64,000 bases of DNA from Mesorhizobium sp. B2-3-12. Its GTDB lineage: Bacteria; Pseudomonadota; Alphaproteobacteria; Rhizobiales; Rhizobiaceae. The position numbers and the translations under genes were made by a program. Location: contig NZ_VFVR01000014.1 of assembly GCF_006442205.1 (NCBI RefSeq), positions 38,423 to 102,422 on the forward strand, written 5' to 3'. A model generated the notes under the pieces. The model was not told the origin of the DNA. It worked only from the letters and a program-made list of their open reading frames with translations, and searched no databases. Shown here one piece after another: positions 25,501-34,146 of this stretch (position 1 is the stretch's first letter; each line of letters opens with the position of its first letter).

Positions 25501-28500
25501 CTATTCGGCAGCCATTGCGGTTCGCGGCTCCGGTTCCTCCGCCGGGGCCTCATCGACAGCATCCGCAACCGGCTTGATCCGGAACCACGCGACATAGAGC
25601 GCTGGAAGGAACAGCAGGATCAGCACCGTGCCCGCCGCCGTGCCGCCGATCAGCGTATAGGCCATCGAACCCCAGAAGACGGAGTGGGTGAGGGGGATGA
25701 AGGCCAGCACGGCGGCAAGTGCGGTCAGGATCACGGGCCTCGTGCGCTGCACGGTGGCCTCGATGACGGCGTTATAGTCGTCAAGACCGGCGGCACGGTT
25801 CTCCTTGATCTGTTCGGTCAGGATCAGCGTGTTGCGCATCAGGATGCCGGCCAGTCCTATCAGGCCCAGAATGGCGTTGAATCCGAAGGGCTGGTTGAAG
25901 GCGAGCAACATCGGCACCACGCCGACAAGACCCAGCGGTGCCGTCAGCATGACCATCGCCATCGTCGAGAAGGATCGCACCTGCAGCATGATCACGATCA
26001 GCATGGCGGCGATCATGAGGGGTAAGACCTTACCCAGCGCGGTGTTGGCCTTTTCAGCCTCCTCGATCGATCCACCCAATTCGATGCGATAGCCGGCCGG
26101 AAGGGACGCGATCAGCGGCTGCAGAGCCGTCATGATCTGCTTGGAAACCTCCGGAGGCTGGGTCGCCTCATTGATGTCCGAGCGGATCGTGATGACCGGC
26201 GTGCGATCACGCCGCTTCAGGATCGGCTCCTCCAGGCGGATTTCCGAGTGGCCGATCTGGTCCAGCGGGATCTGGCGCCCGTCACGGCTCATCAGCGAAA
26301 AATCCGCCAGGCGTGTCGGGTCCAGCCGCTCCGCGCCGGCGCTGCGGGCCACGATCGGGACATTGCGGATGTCTTCGCGGACCTGCGTGACGGGGATGCC
26401 GGTGAGGAGGAACTGGAGCTGCTGGGCCACCTCCGCCGGCGACAGGCCAATGAGGTTCAGCCGATCCTGATCCGGAATGAAGCGCAGTACGGGCGTGCGG
26501 TTGCCCCAATCGCGGTTGGCCTGCCGCACGTCCGGGACGCCCCGCATGACGTCGAGGGCTTTTTCGGAGATGGCGTATAATTGCTCGGGGTCAGGTCCCA
26601 TGACCCGAAACTCGACCGGGAACGGCGTGTAAGGTCCGAACACGAGTTGCGTGACGCGGATGTTCGCTTCGGGGGCAAGCCCTGTCGCGACCGCTTCGCG
26701 CAGCCGGTGCTTCAAAGCCTCGCGCGTCTCCGCGTCCGGGGTCAGCACGACGATCTTGGCGAAGGCGGGATCCGGCAGTTCCGGCGCCATGGCGAAGAAA
26801 AAGCGCGAGGCGCCCTGACCGATGTAGCTCGTGACGAACTTGGCCTCCGGCTGCTCGCCAAGCCAGTGTTCCAGCTTCTCGACCGTGGCGGTCGTCGTCC
26901 CGATGCTGGTGCCTTCGGGCAACCGAACTTCGACCAGCACTTCGGGGCGATCGGATGTCGGGAAGAATTGTTGCTTGAGACCGCCCATGCCGACAACCGA
27001 AAGCGCGAAGACGATGCCGACGGCAGCACAGGTCACGAACTTGTGGCGCACGGCAAAGGTGATGAGCCGGCGAAGCCGCCGATAGTTCGGCGTGTCGTAT
27101 ATGGCGTGGACGCCGCCTTCGACCGGTTTGATCGCGGGCAGCATCTTGACGCCCATATACGGGGTGAAGAAGACAGCGACGACCCAGGAGACGATGAGGG
27201 CGAACCCCACGACCCAGAAGATGTTGCCGGCATATTCGCCGGCCGTCGAGTGCGCGAAGCCCACCGGCAGGAACCCGGCGATCGTCACCAGCGTGCCCGA
27301 CAGCATCGGCGCCGCGGTATGGCTCCACGCATAGGCCGCCGCCTTGATGCGGTCCATGCCCTCTTCCATCTTCACCACCATCACCTCGATGGCGATGATC
27401 GCGTCGTCGACGAGAAGGCCAAGCGCCAGGATGAGGGCGCCGAGCGTGATGCGGTCGAAGAACCGGCCGGTTTCCAGCATGATGAGGAAGACGACCGCAA
27501 GCGTCAGGGGAACGGCGGCCGCCACGACGATGCCGACGCGCCAACCCATGCTGATCAGGGCGATCAGCAGCACCACGCCGAGCGCCATCGCGAATTTGAG
27601 CATGAACTCGTTGACCGACGAGCCGATGTTGACCGCCTGGTCGCTGACCTTGGCCAGCGTCATTCCGAGCGGCAGCGTCTGTGCGATGGAAGCGGACTTC
27701 TCCTCCAGCGCCTTGCCGAGTTCAAGACCATTCCAGCCCTCCTGCATCACCGCCGCGAGCATGATGGTCGGCTCGCCCTGGTGACGGATGACGTAGGTGG
27801 CGGGATCCTCGTAGCCGCGCTTGATATCGGCGATGTCGGAGAGCCTCAACGTCCTGCCCGCGGCGACGATCGGGGTGTCGGCGATCGTCTGGATACTGTC
27901 ATAGGCCCCGTTGACCCGGATGAAGACCTGCGGCCCCTGCGTATCGATCGAGCCCGCCGGTGTGACGGTGTTCTGGCGCTGCAAGGCGGCAATGATGTCC
28001 TGTGCCGACACGCCGAGGGTGGCGAGCTTGGCATAGGAAAACTCGACGAATATCTGCTCGGGGCGTTCGCCGAGGATGTTGATCTTCTTGACGCCAGGCA
28101 CGTGCAGAAGATCCTGGCGAATGGTCTCGGCCTGCCTGGCGAGCTCGCGCATGGGCATGCCCTTCGCCTTGAGGGCGTAAAGGGCGAAGCTGACATCGGA
28201 GTATTCGTCATTGACGAAGGGACCGAACACGCCGGGGGGCAGGTTGCGGGCTTCGTCGCCGAGCTTCTTGCGGGCCTGGTAGAACTCCTCCTGCACACTG
28301 GATGGCGGTGTGCTGTCCTTCAGCGTGACCGTCAGATAGGCATAGCCTGGCCGTGTCGTCGTCTCGACACGATCGTACCAGGTCAGCTCCTGAAGCCGCT
28401 TCTCCAACGGCTCGGCGACGAGATCCTGCATCTCACGCGCCGTCGCGCCCGGCCATGCCGTCGTGACCGTCAGGGTCTTGATGGTGAAGTTGGGATCCTC

Positions 28501-28611
28501 CGCCCGTCCAAGCATGAGGAAGGCGTAGGCGCCGGCGGCAACCAGCAGAATGATGAAGAAAAGGGTGACGGCTCGCTCGCGAACGGCGATCGCTGAAAGG
28601 TTGAGGTTCAC
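25501..28611 (-). CDS. RND efflux transporter, inner-membrane pump
   Basis: The 1036-residue protein is an AcrB-like RND pump: an N-terminal membrane helix (LFFIILLVAAGAYAF), a periplasmic porter domain, a cluster of helices with the proton-relay aspartates (LLVDDAIIAIEVMVVKMEEG near 425), then the repeat of this layout. It exports drugs or lipophilic compounds using the proton gradient. GTG at 28611 is the start, since the MFP gene ends 2 bases before it and the family N-terminus (MNLNLSAIAVRERAV) begins there. It forms an operon with the MFP gene. Confidence 0.93.
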   Translation of the reverse strand: MNLNLSAIAVRERAVTLFFIILLVAAGAYAFLMLGRAEDPNFTIKTLTVTTAWPGATAREMQDLVAEPLEKRLQELTWYDRVETTTRPGYAYLTVTLKDSTPPSSVQEEFYQARKKLGDEARNLPPGVFGPFVNDEYSDVSFALYALKAKGMPMRELARQAETIRQDLLHVPGVKKINILGERPEQIFVEFSYAKLATLGVSAQDIIAALQRQNTVTPAGSIDTQGPQVFIRVNGAYDSIQTIADTPIVAAGRTLRLSDIADIKRGYEDPATYVIRHQGEPTIMLAAVMQEGWNGLELGKALEEKSASIAQTLPLGMTLAKVSDQAVNIGSSVNEFMLKFAMALGVVLLIALISMGWRVGIVVAAAVPLTLAVVFLIMLETGRFFDRITLGALILALGLLVDDAIIAIEVMVVKMEEGMDRIKAAAYAWSHTAAPMLSGTLVTIAGFLPVGFAHSTAGEYAGNIFWVVGFALIVSWVVAVFFTPYMGVKMLPAIKPVEGGVHAIYDTPNYRRLRRLITFAVRHKFVTCAAVGIVFALSVVGMGGLKQQFFPTSDRPEVLVEVRLPEGTSIGTTTATVEKLEHWLGEQPEAKFVTSYIGQGASRFFFAMAPELPDPAFAKIVVLTPDAETREALKHRLREAVATGLAPEANIRVTQLVFGPYTPFPVEFRVMGPDPEQLYAISEKALDVMRGVPDVRQANRDWGNRTPVLRFIPDQDRLNLIGLSPAEVAQQLQFLLTGIPVTQVREDIRNVPIVARSAGAERLDPTRLADFSLMSRDGRQIPLDQIGHSEIRLEEPILKRRDRTPVITIRSDINEATQPPEVSKQIMTALQPLIASLPAGYRIELGGSIEEAEKANTALGKVLPLMIAAMLIVIMLQVRSFSTMAMVMLTAPLGLVGVVPMLLAFNQPFGFNAILGLIGLAGILMRNTLILTEQIKENRAAGLDDYNAVIEATVQRTRPVILTALAAVLAFIPLTHSVFWGSMAYTLIGGTAAGTVLILLFLPALYVAWFRIKPVADAVDEAPAEEPEPRTAMAAE

Positions 28612-28613
28612 CG

Positions 28614-29726
28614 TCAGTTGCTCCCGTTTTCGGACGCGGTCCTGACGTGAGCGCCCTCCTTCAGGAGATGAGCGCCGAGCGAAACAATCGAAGCGCCGGA
28701 GCTCAGCCCGGAGATCACGGCGGTTTCGTTGGTCAAACGAACCAGCTTGACGGGCTGAAAATGCACGGTCGAGGTTGCCCCGTCCAAGGTCCAAACGCCG
28801 GTCCTCTGGCCATCATCCAGCACGGCCCCCAGCGGCACCTGCACTTCCGGCTCACTCGCCTGGCTCGCAAGCCGGATGGTAACCGTCGCGCCAAGCGGTG
28901 CGGCCGCGGCCTCGCCGTCGAGCACGTAACGGGCCTCATAGGTACGGGTCTGGGGATCGGCGGCGTCCGACAGCTGCCGCAGATGCGCCGCATAATGCCG
29001 CCCGTCGCCTCCATACAAGCCGGCTTCGGCCACCGAGCCGATCGCCGGTCGGATCGTTTCAGGAAGCGCGACCACCGCTTCGCGGGGGCCGGCGTTCGCG
29101 ATCCGAACTACTGTCTGTCCCGCCGCGACAACCTGTCCCGGCTCGCCAAGCGTTTCGACGACGGTTCCATCGGCGTTGGCGTTCAGGACGGAATAGGCCG
29201 CCTCGTTCTCCGCGACCTTGGCTTCGGCTTCCGCGGCGGCGAGCTGTGCCGTTGCTGTATCAAGCGCCGCCTTCGCCTGTTCGTAGCGCTGCGGGGTTGC
29301 CGCCAACTCCTTCTTGACCAGAACGGCATAGCGCTTTTCGTCGGCACTGGTCTGAACCAGGACAGCGCGGGCGGCGGCAACGGCGTTGCGTTTCGCGGTG
29401 AGCGCAAGGGCCAGATCGGTGTCGTCGATCCGCAGCAGCGGTTGGCCAGCCTTGACCTGCTCGCCGACATTCACAAGCCGCTCGATGATCTTGCCGGGGA
29501 CGCGAAAGCCAAGGTTGCTCTGCACCCGCGCCGCGATCGTGCCTGTGAAGCCGCGGTCGGATCCGGGCACCTCCGCTGCCGTAACCAATCGCACGACCGG
29601 TGGTTCCTGCCTGGGGTCGCCAGCGGCGGAGGCTAGCTGCGTGCGAATGGAAAGTGTGACGAACGCCGTCACCCCCAAGCCGACGACCAGGATGCTCCCC
29701 AGCCCAACAACCAGTCTCTTTTTCAT
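28614..29726 (-). CDS. RND efflux periplasmic adaptor (membrane fusion protein)
   Basis: The 370-residue protein has an N-terminal membrane anchor (LVVGLGSILVVGLGVTAFVTL), a lipoyl-type segment (VPGKIIERLVNVGEQVKAGQPLLRID), a helical hairpin and a beta-barrel region. It links the RND pump to an outer-membrane channel, which is not encoded here. I use the ATG at 29726 rather than 29732 because GAGG lies 8 bases before it. It is the first gene of the pump operon. Confidence 0.9.
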   Translation of the reverse strand: MKKRLVVGLGSILVVGLGVTAFVTLSIRTQLASAAGDPRQEPPVVRLVTAAEVPGSDRGFTGTIAARVQSNLGFRVPGKIIERLVNVGEQVKAGQPLLRIDDTDLALALTAKRNAVAAARAVLVQTSADEKRYAVLVKKELAATPQRYEQAKAALDTATAQLAAAEAEAKVAENEAAYSVLNANADGTVVETLGEPGQVVAAGQTVVRIANAGPREAVVALPETIRPAIGSVAEAGLYGGDGRHYAAHLRQLSDAADPQTRTYEARYVLDGEAAAAPLGATVTIRLASQASEPEVQVPLGAVLDDGQRTGVWTLDGATSTVHFQPVKLVRLTNETAVISGLSSGASIVSLGAHLLKEGAHVRTASENGSN

Positions 29727-29749
29727 GCCCATCGCCTCGTGTCAAAATA

Positions 29750-29794
29750 GATTGCGTTCGCACTCTATATCTGATATAGATTATGAACGCAATC
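29750..29794. promoter_or_regulatory. Concentric double palindrome between the RND operon and the TetR gene
   Basis: An outer dyad (GATTGCGTTC at 29750-29759, GAACGCAATC at 29785-29794) and an inner one (CTATATC-T-GATATAG at 29765-29779) share the same centre at 29772, giving a 45-bp nested palindrome. It is the only spacer between the divergent MFP and TetR genes and is the obvious TetR operator. Confidence 0.85.
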
Positions 29795-29811
29795 CAAAAA
29801 AGGAGATGGCG

Positions 29812-30390
29812 ATGCGGGTAAGTCGCAGTCAGGCGGAGCAAAACCGCCAAACCGTGATCGATGTGGCAAGCCGGCTTTTTCGAGAGCACGGCTTCGACGG
29901 CATTGGACTGAAGGATCTGATGAAGGGCGCCGGGCTGACCCAAGGCGCCTTCTACAAGCAATTTACGTCCAAGGAGGACCTGGCCGCACAGGCGTCGCGG
30001 CGGGCCCTGGAGCACGCTTCCCACCGATGGACCGCCGCGGCCGAGACCAATCCCGATGACCCGCTTGCCGCGGTGGTGGCGTTCTATCTTAGTGCCGGAC
30101 ATCGCGAAGAGAAGTTGGACGGCTGTCCGGTTGTGGCGCTCGGCTCGGATGCGGCCAGGCAGGGCAACGACGTGAAAGCGTCATTCGAAGCCGGGATCAG
30201 GGAATATCTCGAGCTACTCGGCAGTTGGGTTGGCGGCGCCCAGGGCGAGCAAGACACCGGCAAGGCCAAGGCCATTCTCTCGACCATGGTCGGTGCGGTC
30301 GTCCTCTCGCGGGCCGTCAATGACCGCCATCTCGCCCAGGCCTTTCTGGATGCCGCGACCGAACAGGTTCGCGAAGCTGTCGCTGCTTGA
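29812..30390 (+). CDS. TetR-family regulator of the RND pump
   Basis: The 192-residue protein has the TetR HTH (VIDVASRLFREHGFDGIGLKDLMKGAGLTQGAFYKQFTSKEDL), of the subgroup with G-F-Y-K-Q-F. It contains a DGCPVVALGSDA segment typical of this subgroup. AGGAG is correctly spaced from the ATG at 29812, whereas an ATG at 29806 touches it. It is divergent from the pump and upstream of fabF-like and SDR genes in a likely operon. Confidence 0.9.
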   Translation: MRVSRSQAEQNRQTVIDVASRLFREHGFDGIGLKDLMKGAGLTQGAFYKQFTSKEDLAAQASRRALEHASHRWTAAAETNPDDPLAAVVAFYLSAGHREEKLDGCPVVALGSDAARQGNDVKASFEAGIREYLELLGSWVGGAQGEQDTGKAKAILSTMVGAVVLSRAVNDRHLAQAFLDAATEQVREAVAA

Positions 30391-30401
30391 TAGGAGAACA
30401 G

Positions 30402-31703
30402 ATGCGACGGATTGTTGTTACAGGCATGGGCGCGGTCACGCCCCTTGCCGCGGATGTTGAAACGTCATGGGCGCGTCTCCTGGCGGGTCGCTCGGGCATA
30501 AGGAGGCTTGCCGATGACGCGGTGGCGGACCTGCCGGCGAAGATCGGCGGAACGGTTCCCTCCCTGGGGGACGACCCCGAGGCCGGTTTCGATCCCGATA
30601 CCGTCCTGGCTCCGAAGGAACAGCGCAGGGCGGACCGCTTCATTCTCTTCGCTCTGGCTGCGGCGGAACAGGCGCTGGCCCAGGCGAGATGGAAGCCGGT
30701 CTCGGACGATGACAGGGTCCGCACCGCGACGATCATCGCTTCGGGTATCGGAGGATTTCCAGCAATAACCGACGCCGTGCGAACCGTCGACCAGCGCGGT
30801 GTCCGGCGTCTCTCACCCTTCACCGTGCCGTCGTTCCTGGTGAACATGGCGGCGGGACAGGTTTCGATCCGACACGGCTTCAAGGGTCCGCTCGGCGCTC
30901 CGGTGACGGCGTGCGCGGCCGGCATTCAGGCGATCGGCGACGCCGCGCGCCTTATCCGCGCCAATGAGGCCGACATCGCGGTCTGCGGCGGCACCGAAGC
31001 CTGCATCAATACCGTCAGTCTCGGCGGTTTCGCGGCGGCACGCTCGCTGTCGACCTCGTTCAATCACCGTCCCGACGAGGCCTCCCGTCCGTTCGACATG
31101 TTGCGTGATGGCTTCGTCATGGGCGAAGGCGCCGGAATCCTCGTCGTCGAGGCCTTGAGCCATGCGCTTGCGCGCGGCGCCAAGCCGCTGGCCGAGCTCG
31201 TCGGCTACGGCACGACGGCGGATGCCTATCACATCACGTCCGGCCCCGAGGATGGCGACGGTGCGCGCAGAGCCATGGAGATCGCGATCGCCCAGGCGGG
31301 CATTTCGGCCCGGGAGGTCCGCCACCTCAATGCGCACGCGACCTCCACGCCGGTCGGCGATGCGGGAGAGATCGCGGCGATCAAAAGGGCTTTCGGCTCG
31401 GATTTCGGCATAGCTGTCAGCGCAACGAAGGCGGCGACCGGGCACCTGCTCGGAGCCGCCGGCGGGCTTGGAGCCATCTTCACGATCCAGGCGCTGAGGG
31501 ATCAGGTCGCGCCGCCGACGCTCAACCTCAGTGCTCCCGATCCGGCCGGCGACGGGATCGACTTTGTCGCGAACCACGCACGGCCGATGGAAATGGACTA
31601 CGCGATTGCCAATGGCTTCGGCTTTGGCGGGGTCAACGCCAGCGCGTTGTTCCAGCGTTGGACGGAGAAGTCGGCCCGCGCGACCACCGGAGGCGGCCGG
31701 TGA
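30402..31703 (+). CDS. FabF-like beta-ketoacyl-ACP synthase II
   Basis: The 433-residue protein has the KAS II catalytic triad: Cys in GAPVTACAAGIQAIG, His in LNAHATSTPVGD, and His in TKAATGHLLGAAGGLGA. It condenses malonyl-ACP with acyl-ACP. A housekeeping fabF would normally sit beside acpP/fabG, so this is probably a paralogue. It starts 12 bases after the TetR stop with AGGAG in between, hence is likely in the same transcript. See the findings for a possible link with the efflux pump. Confidence 0.88.
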   Translation: MRRIVVTGMGAVTPLAADVETSWARLLAGRSGIRRLADDAVADLPAKIGGTVPSLGDDPEAGFDPDTVLAPKEQRRADRFILFALAAAEQALAQARWKPVSDDDRVRTATIIASGIGGFPAITDAVRTVDQRGVRRLSPFTVPSFLVNMAAGQVSIRHGFKGPLGAPVTACAAGIQAIGDAARLIRANEADIAVCGGTEACINTVSLGGFAAARSLSTSFNHRPDEASRPFDMLRDGFVMGEGAGILVVEALSHALARGAKPLAELVGYGTTADAYHITSGPEDGDGARRAMEIAIAQAGISAREVRHLNAHATSTPVGDAGEIAAIKRAFGSDFGIAVSATKAATGHLLGAAGGLGAIFTIQALRDQVAPPTLNLSAPDPAGDGIDFVANHARPMEMDYAIANGFGFGGVNASALFQRWTEKSARATTGGGR

Positions 31704-31794
31704 TCGAGGCCTTGCCACTCAACATTGCTGTTTTCCCAATTCGCCAAGTTCCTGTGGCGAAACGCAATCCAGAACAAAGAAAGAAGCGATTTTC

Positions 31795-32610
31795 ATGAAC
31801 AAGACCAATCCTGGTGTCGCCCTGGTGACAGGGGCATCCTCGGGCATCGGGCAGGCAACCGCCAAAGCCCTGCTCGACGCGGGTTTTCGCGTCTTTGGAA
31901 CCAGCCGTCGCGCGACAGGCAAAAAAACCGACGGTGTCACCATGCTGGCCTGCGACGTGACCGATGACGCGTCCGTGGCGAAGCTGGTCGATGACGTGCT
32001 GGCTCAGGCCGGGCGCATCGACCTGCTTGTCAACAATGCCGGCATGGGTCTGTTTGGCGGTGCGGAGGAGTCCTCGACCGCCCAGGCTCAGGCGCTGTTC
32101 GACGTGAACGTCTTCGGCGTTCTGCGCGTGACCAACGCGGTGTTGCCGGCCATGCGTCGCCAGGGAAAGGGCAGGATCGTCAATTTGAGTTCGGTGCAGG
32201 GGTTCATCCCGGCACCCTATTTCGCGCTCTACGCGTCGACCAAACATGCCGTCGAGGGCTACTCCGAATCGCTCGACCACGAACTGCGCCCATTCGGCAT
32301 TCGCGTTGCCCTGGTCGAGCCCGCTTATACCCGCACCTCATTCGAGGAAAATCTCGCCGCCCCCGACCGGCTGCTCGATATCTATGACGGGGCGCGCGCT
32401 GGCATGACCCTGAGCGTGCGAAAATCGATGGAAAAAGGCGATGCCCCCGAAGTGGTGGCGGCGACGGTCCTGAAAGCGGCCACCGATCCCACTCCGAAGA
32501 GGCGCTACGCGGCGGGAAAAATGGCGCGTCAGGTCAGTCTTCTGCGCCGTTTCGTCCCCGCATCCGCATTCGACAAGAGCCTGCGAAAGCAGCTCGGGCT
32601 GCCGCTCTGA
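31795..32610 (+). CDS. SDR-family oxidoreductase
   Basis: The 271-residue protein has the NAD(P) motif TGASSGIG, NNAGMG and the active site YASTKHAVEGYSESL of classical short-chain dehydrogenases, plus a long C-terminal tail. The substrate is unknown. The ATG at 31795 follows an AGAAG. It lies 91 bases after the fabF-like gene, and a 10-bp copy of the TetR half-site (AACGCAATCC) occurs at 31761-31770, so it may be co-regulated. Confidence 0.87.
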   Translation: MNKTNPGVALVTGASSGIGQATAKALLDAGFRVFGTSRRATGKKTDGVTMLACDVTDDASVAKLVDDVLAQAGRIDLLVNNAGMGLFGGAEESSTAQAQALFDVNVFGVLRVTNAVLPAMRRQGKGRIVNLSSVQGFIPAPYFALYASTKHAVEGYSESLDHELRPFGIRVALVEPAYTRTSFEENLAAPDRLLDIYDGARAGMTLSVRKSMEKGDAPEVVAATVLKAATDPTPKRRYAAGKMARQVSLLRRFVPASAFDKSLRKQLGLPL

Positions 32611-32646
32611 GACGGGCGGACGCCAGCGGCTGGTGCCCGGAAATCA

Positions 32647-32742
32647 CTAGATCACCGTCACCCCGGAAACAACGATCTGCGCCGTGCGGGCGGTCAATTT
32701 CCCGCGCTTGCGTAATGTCGGTTTTTCATAGGTCTTCTTCAT
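32647..32742 (-). CDS. Putative RiPP precursor peptide, 31 residues
   Basis: This short minus-strand gene reads MKKTYEKPTLRKRGKLTA, then RTAQI and a hydrophobic tail ending VVSGVTVI, with TAG at 32647. The leader fits the lasso-type recognition pattern Y-x-x-P-x-L-x-x-x-G followed by T. The C-terminal region lacks Asp or Glu, so a classical lasso macrolactam is not possible. I recall similar short rhizobial sequences labelled putative RiPP precursor. No cyclase, protease or B1/RRE gene is nearby. A weak GGGACGG lies upstream. Confidence 0.6.
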   Translation of the reverse strand: MKKTYEKPTLRKRGKLTARTAQIVVSGVTVI

Positions 32743-32890
32743 GTGTCCGTCCCGATATGGACCCGCACGGGTGGGCGAGCCCAGACATAACGACATCGCA
32801 CGGGTTCGGGTTGCGTCGCGCGGCGGTTTTCGTCCTCACCGCGATGCCTGCCCTCGATTGGAAGGAGGCAGGCGGCCGTTGGCTCGTCAA

Positions 32891-33484
32891 CTATGCGCGG
32901 GACAAGCCATCGATCAGCGCCGTCAGAACGGCGCGGTAATCCTCGGCTGAAGCACCCGCCTCGATGGCCAGCGCCGCGCGGTCGAAAGCCGAGCCGAGCA
33001 GGGCCGTCAGCGCCTCCGCCGGCAGCTTTGTCATCGACCGTGCGCGCATTGCCGCGACAAGGCCTTCGCGCAGCGAGCGGTTGCCGTGGCGGTTGTCGAT
33101 GGCATCCATGGCGGCGCGGCCGAGCACGGCCGGGCCGTCGAGCAGCAGGAGCCGCGTGCGGCCGGGCGCGCGCATGGCGGCAAGATAGGCGTCGGATCCG
33201 GCAATCAGCGCATCGCGGGCACTGAGCGAGGGCGGGGAGGCGCGGTCGATCTCCCGCGCCACCGCCGCGGCTTCCTGCTCGACCACGGCGGCGAAAAGCG
33301 CCTGCTTGTCGGCAAAGTGGTGGTAGAGCGCGCCGCGCGTCACGCCGGCGGCGGCGACGATCTCCGGCGTACCGGTCTCGGCATAGGATTTTTCCGTGAA
33401 CAGCTTGCGTGCCGCCGCGATCAGATCGGCGCGCGTCGCCTCGGTGCGGTCGCGGTTCGAGCGGCGGGTGGATCCCTGTTGCAT
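32891..33484 (-). CDS. TetR-family regulator
   Basis: The 197-residue protein has the TetR HTH (LIAAARKLFTEKSYAETGTPEIVAAAGVTRGALYHHFADKQALF). Two copies of a dyad operator lie between its start and the divergent VOC gene, so autoregulation and control of the VOC gene are likely. A GCCTGCC/GGCAGGC hairpin at about 32848-32874 may end its transcript before the peptide gene. Confidence 0.92.
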   Translation of the reverse strand: MQQGSTRRSNRDRTEATRADLIAAARKLFTEKSYAETGTPEIVAAAGVTRGALYHHFADKQALFAAVVEQEAAAVAREIDRASPPSLSARDALIAGSDAYLAAMRAPGRTRLLLLDGPAVLGRAAMDAIDNRHGNRSLREGLVAAMRARSMTKLPAEALTALLGSAFDRAALAIEAGASAEDYRAVLTALIDGLSRA

Positions 33485-33529
33485 ACATGCAGCCTGTATG
33501 TTAATACGATTTACATGCAGACTGTATGT
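33485..33529. promoter_or_regulatory. Twin TetR operators
   Basis: ACATGCAG-C-CTGTATGT (33485-33501) and ACATGCAG-A-CTGTATGT (33513-33529) are identical apart from the central base, 28 bp centre to centre. The first touches the TetR start codon. Each is a near-perfect 17-bp palindrome. Confidence 0.87.
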
Positions 33530-33551
33530 TAATTGACGGGAGAAGGCAAAG

Positions 33552-33977
33552 ATGAAGACGACGAGCTACTATCCGGTGCTGATGACGGGCGATGTCGCCG
33601 GAACGGCGGCCTTTTATGTCAGGCATTTCGGCTTCCGGCCGCTGTTTGAAAGCGACTGGTACGTGCATCTGCAATCGGCGGATAACAGGCGCGTCAACCT
33701 TGGCATCGTCCAGGGAGACCATGAGACGATCCCGGAGGAGGGGCGAGGGCGGAGCTCGGGCCTGCTGATCAATTTCGAGGTTCGCGACCCCGATGCGGTC
33801 TATGCGCGGATCCTGGCTGCCGGCCTGCCTATCCTGCGAACGCTGCGCGACGAGCCATTTGGTCAGCGTCACTTCATCACCAAGGATCCCAACGGCGTGC
33901 TGATCGACATCATCAAGCCGATCCCGCCCAGCGAGGAATTTCTGGCGCAGTATGCGCAGGGTGCCGCGGGGGGTTGA
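33552..33977 (+). CDS. VOC-family (glyoxalase/dioxygenase-fold) protein
   Basis: The 141-residue protein has the VOC pattern: YYPVLMTGDVAGTAAFYVRHFGF at the start and FGQRHFITKDPNGVLIDIIKP near the end. VOC proteins include glyoxalases, dioxygenases and drug-binding resistance proteins. Divergence from a TetR gene with two operators suggests an inducible detoxification or binding role (inference). Confidence 0.85.
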   Translation: MKTTSYYPVLMTGDVAGTAAFYVRHFGFRPLFESDWYVHLQSADNRRVNLGIVQGDHETIPEEGRGRSSGLLINFEVRDPDAVYARILAAGLPILRTLRDEPFGQRHFITKDPNGVLIDIIKPIPPSEEFLAQYAQGAAGG

Positions 33978-34146
33978 TCCTCGGCTAAAATCGGCGGGGG
34001 ATGACGCGGATACCATTACAATTGCTTGTAATTTTCAAAGATGCCGATAGTACCGCACCGATTCAACTTCCGACGTGCAATAATCCTTGCGGAAAACTTC
34101 TTTGCCTGTTGTATTGTCTGAATAATGGTGGGCGTCGGGGGAAGCC

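Noticed and set aside
26581..28596. A 671-codon open frame on the plus strand opposite the RND pump
   Set aside because: It is the GC-rich shadow of the pump gene. The residue content is rich in R, H and D without domains, and the pump has full family motifs.
32739..33488. A 249-codon minus-strand frame over the TetR gene
   Set aside because: It is an arginine-rich shadow of the TetR gene at 32891-33484, which has a complete HTH.
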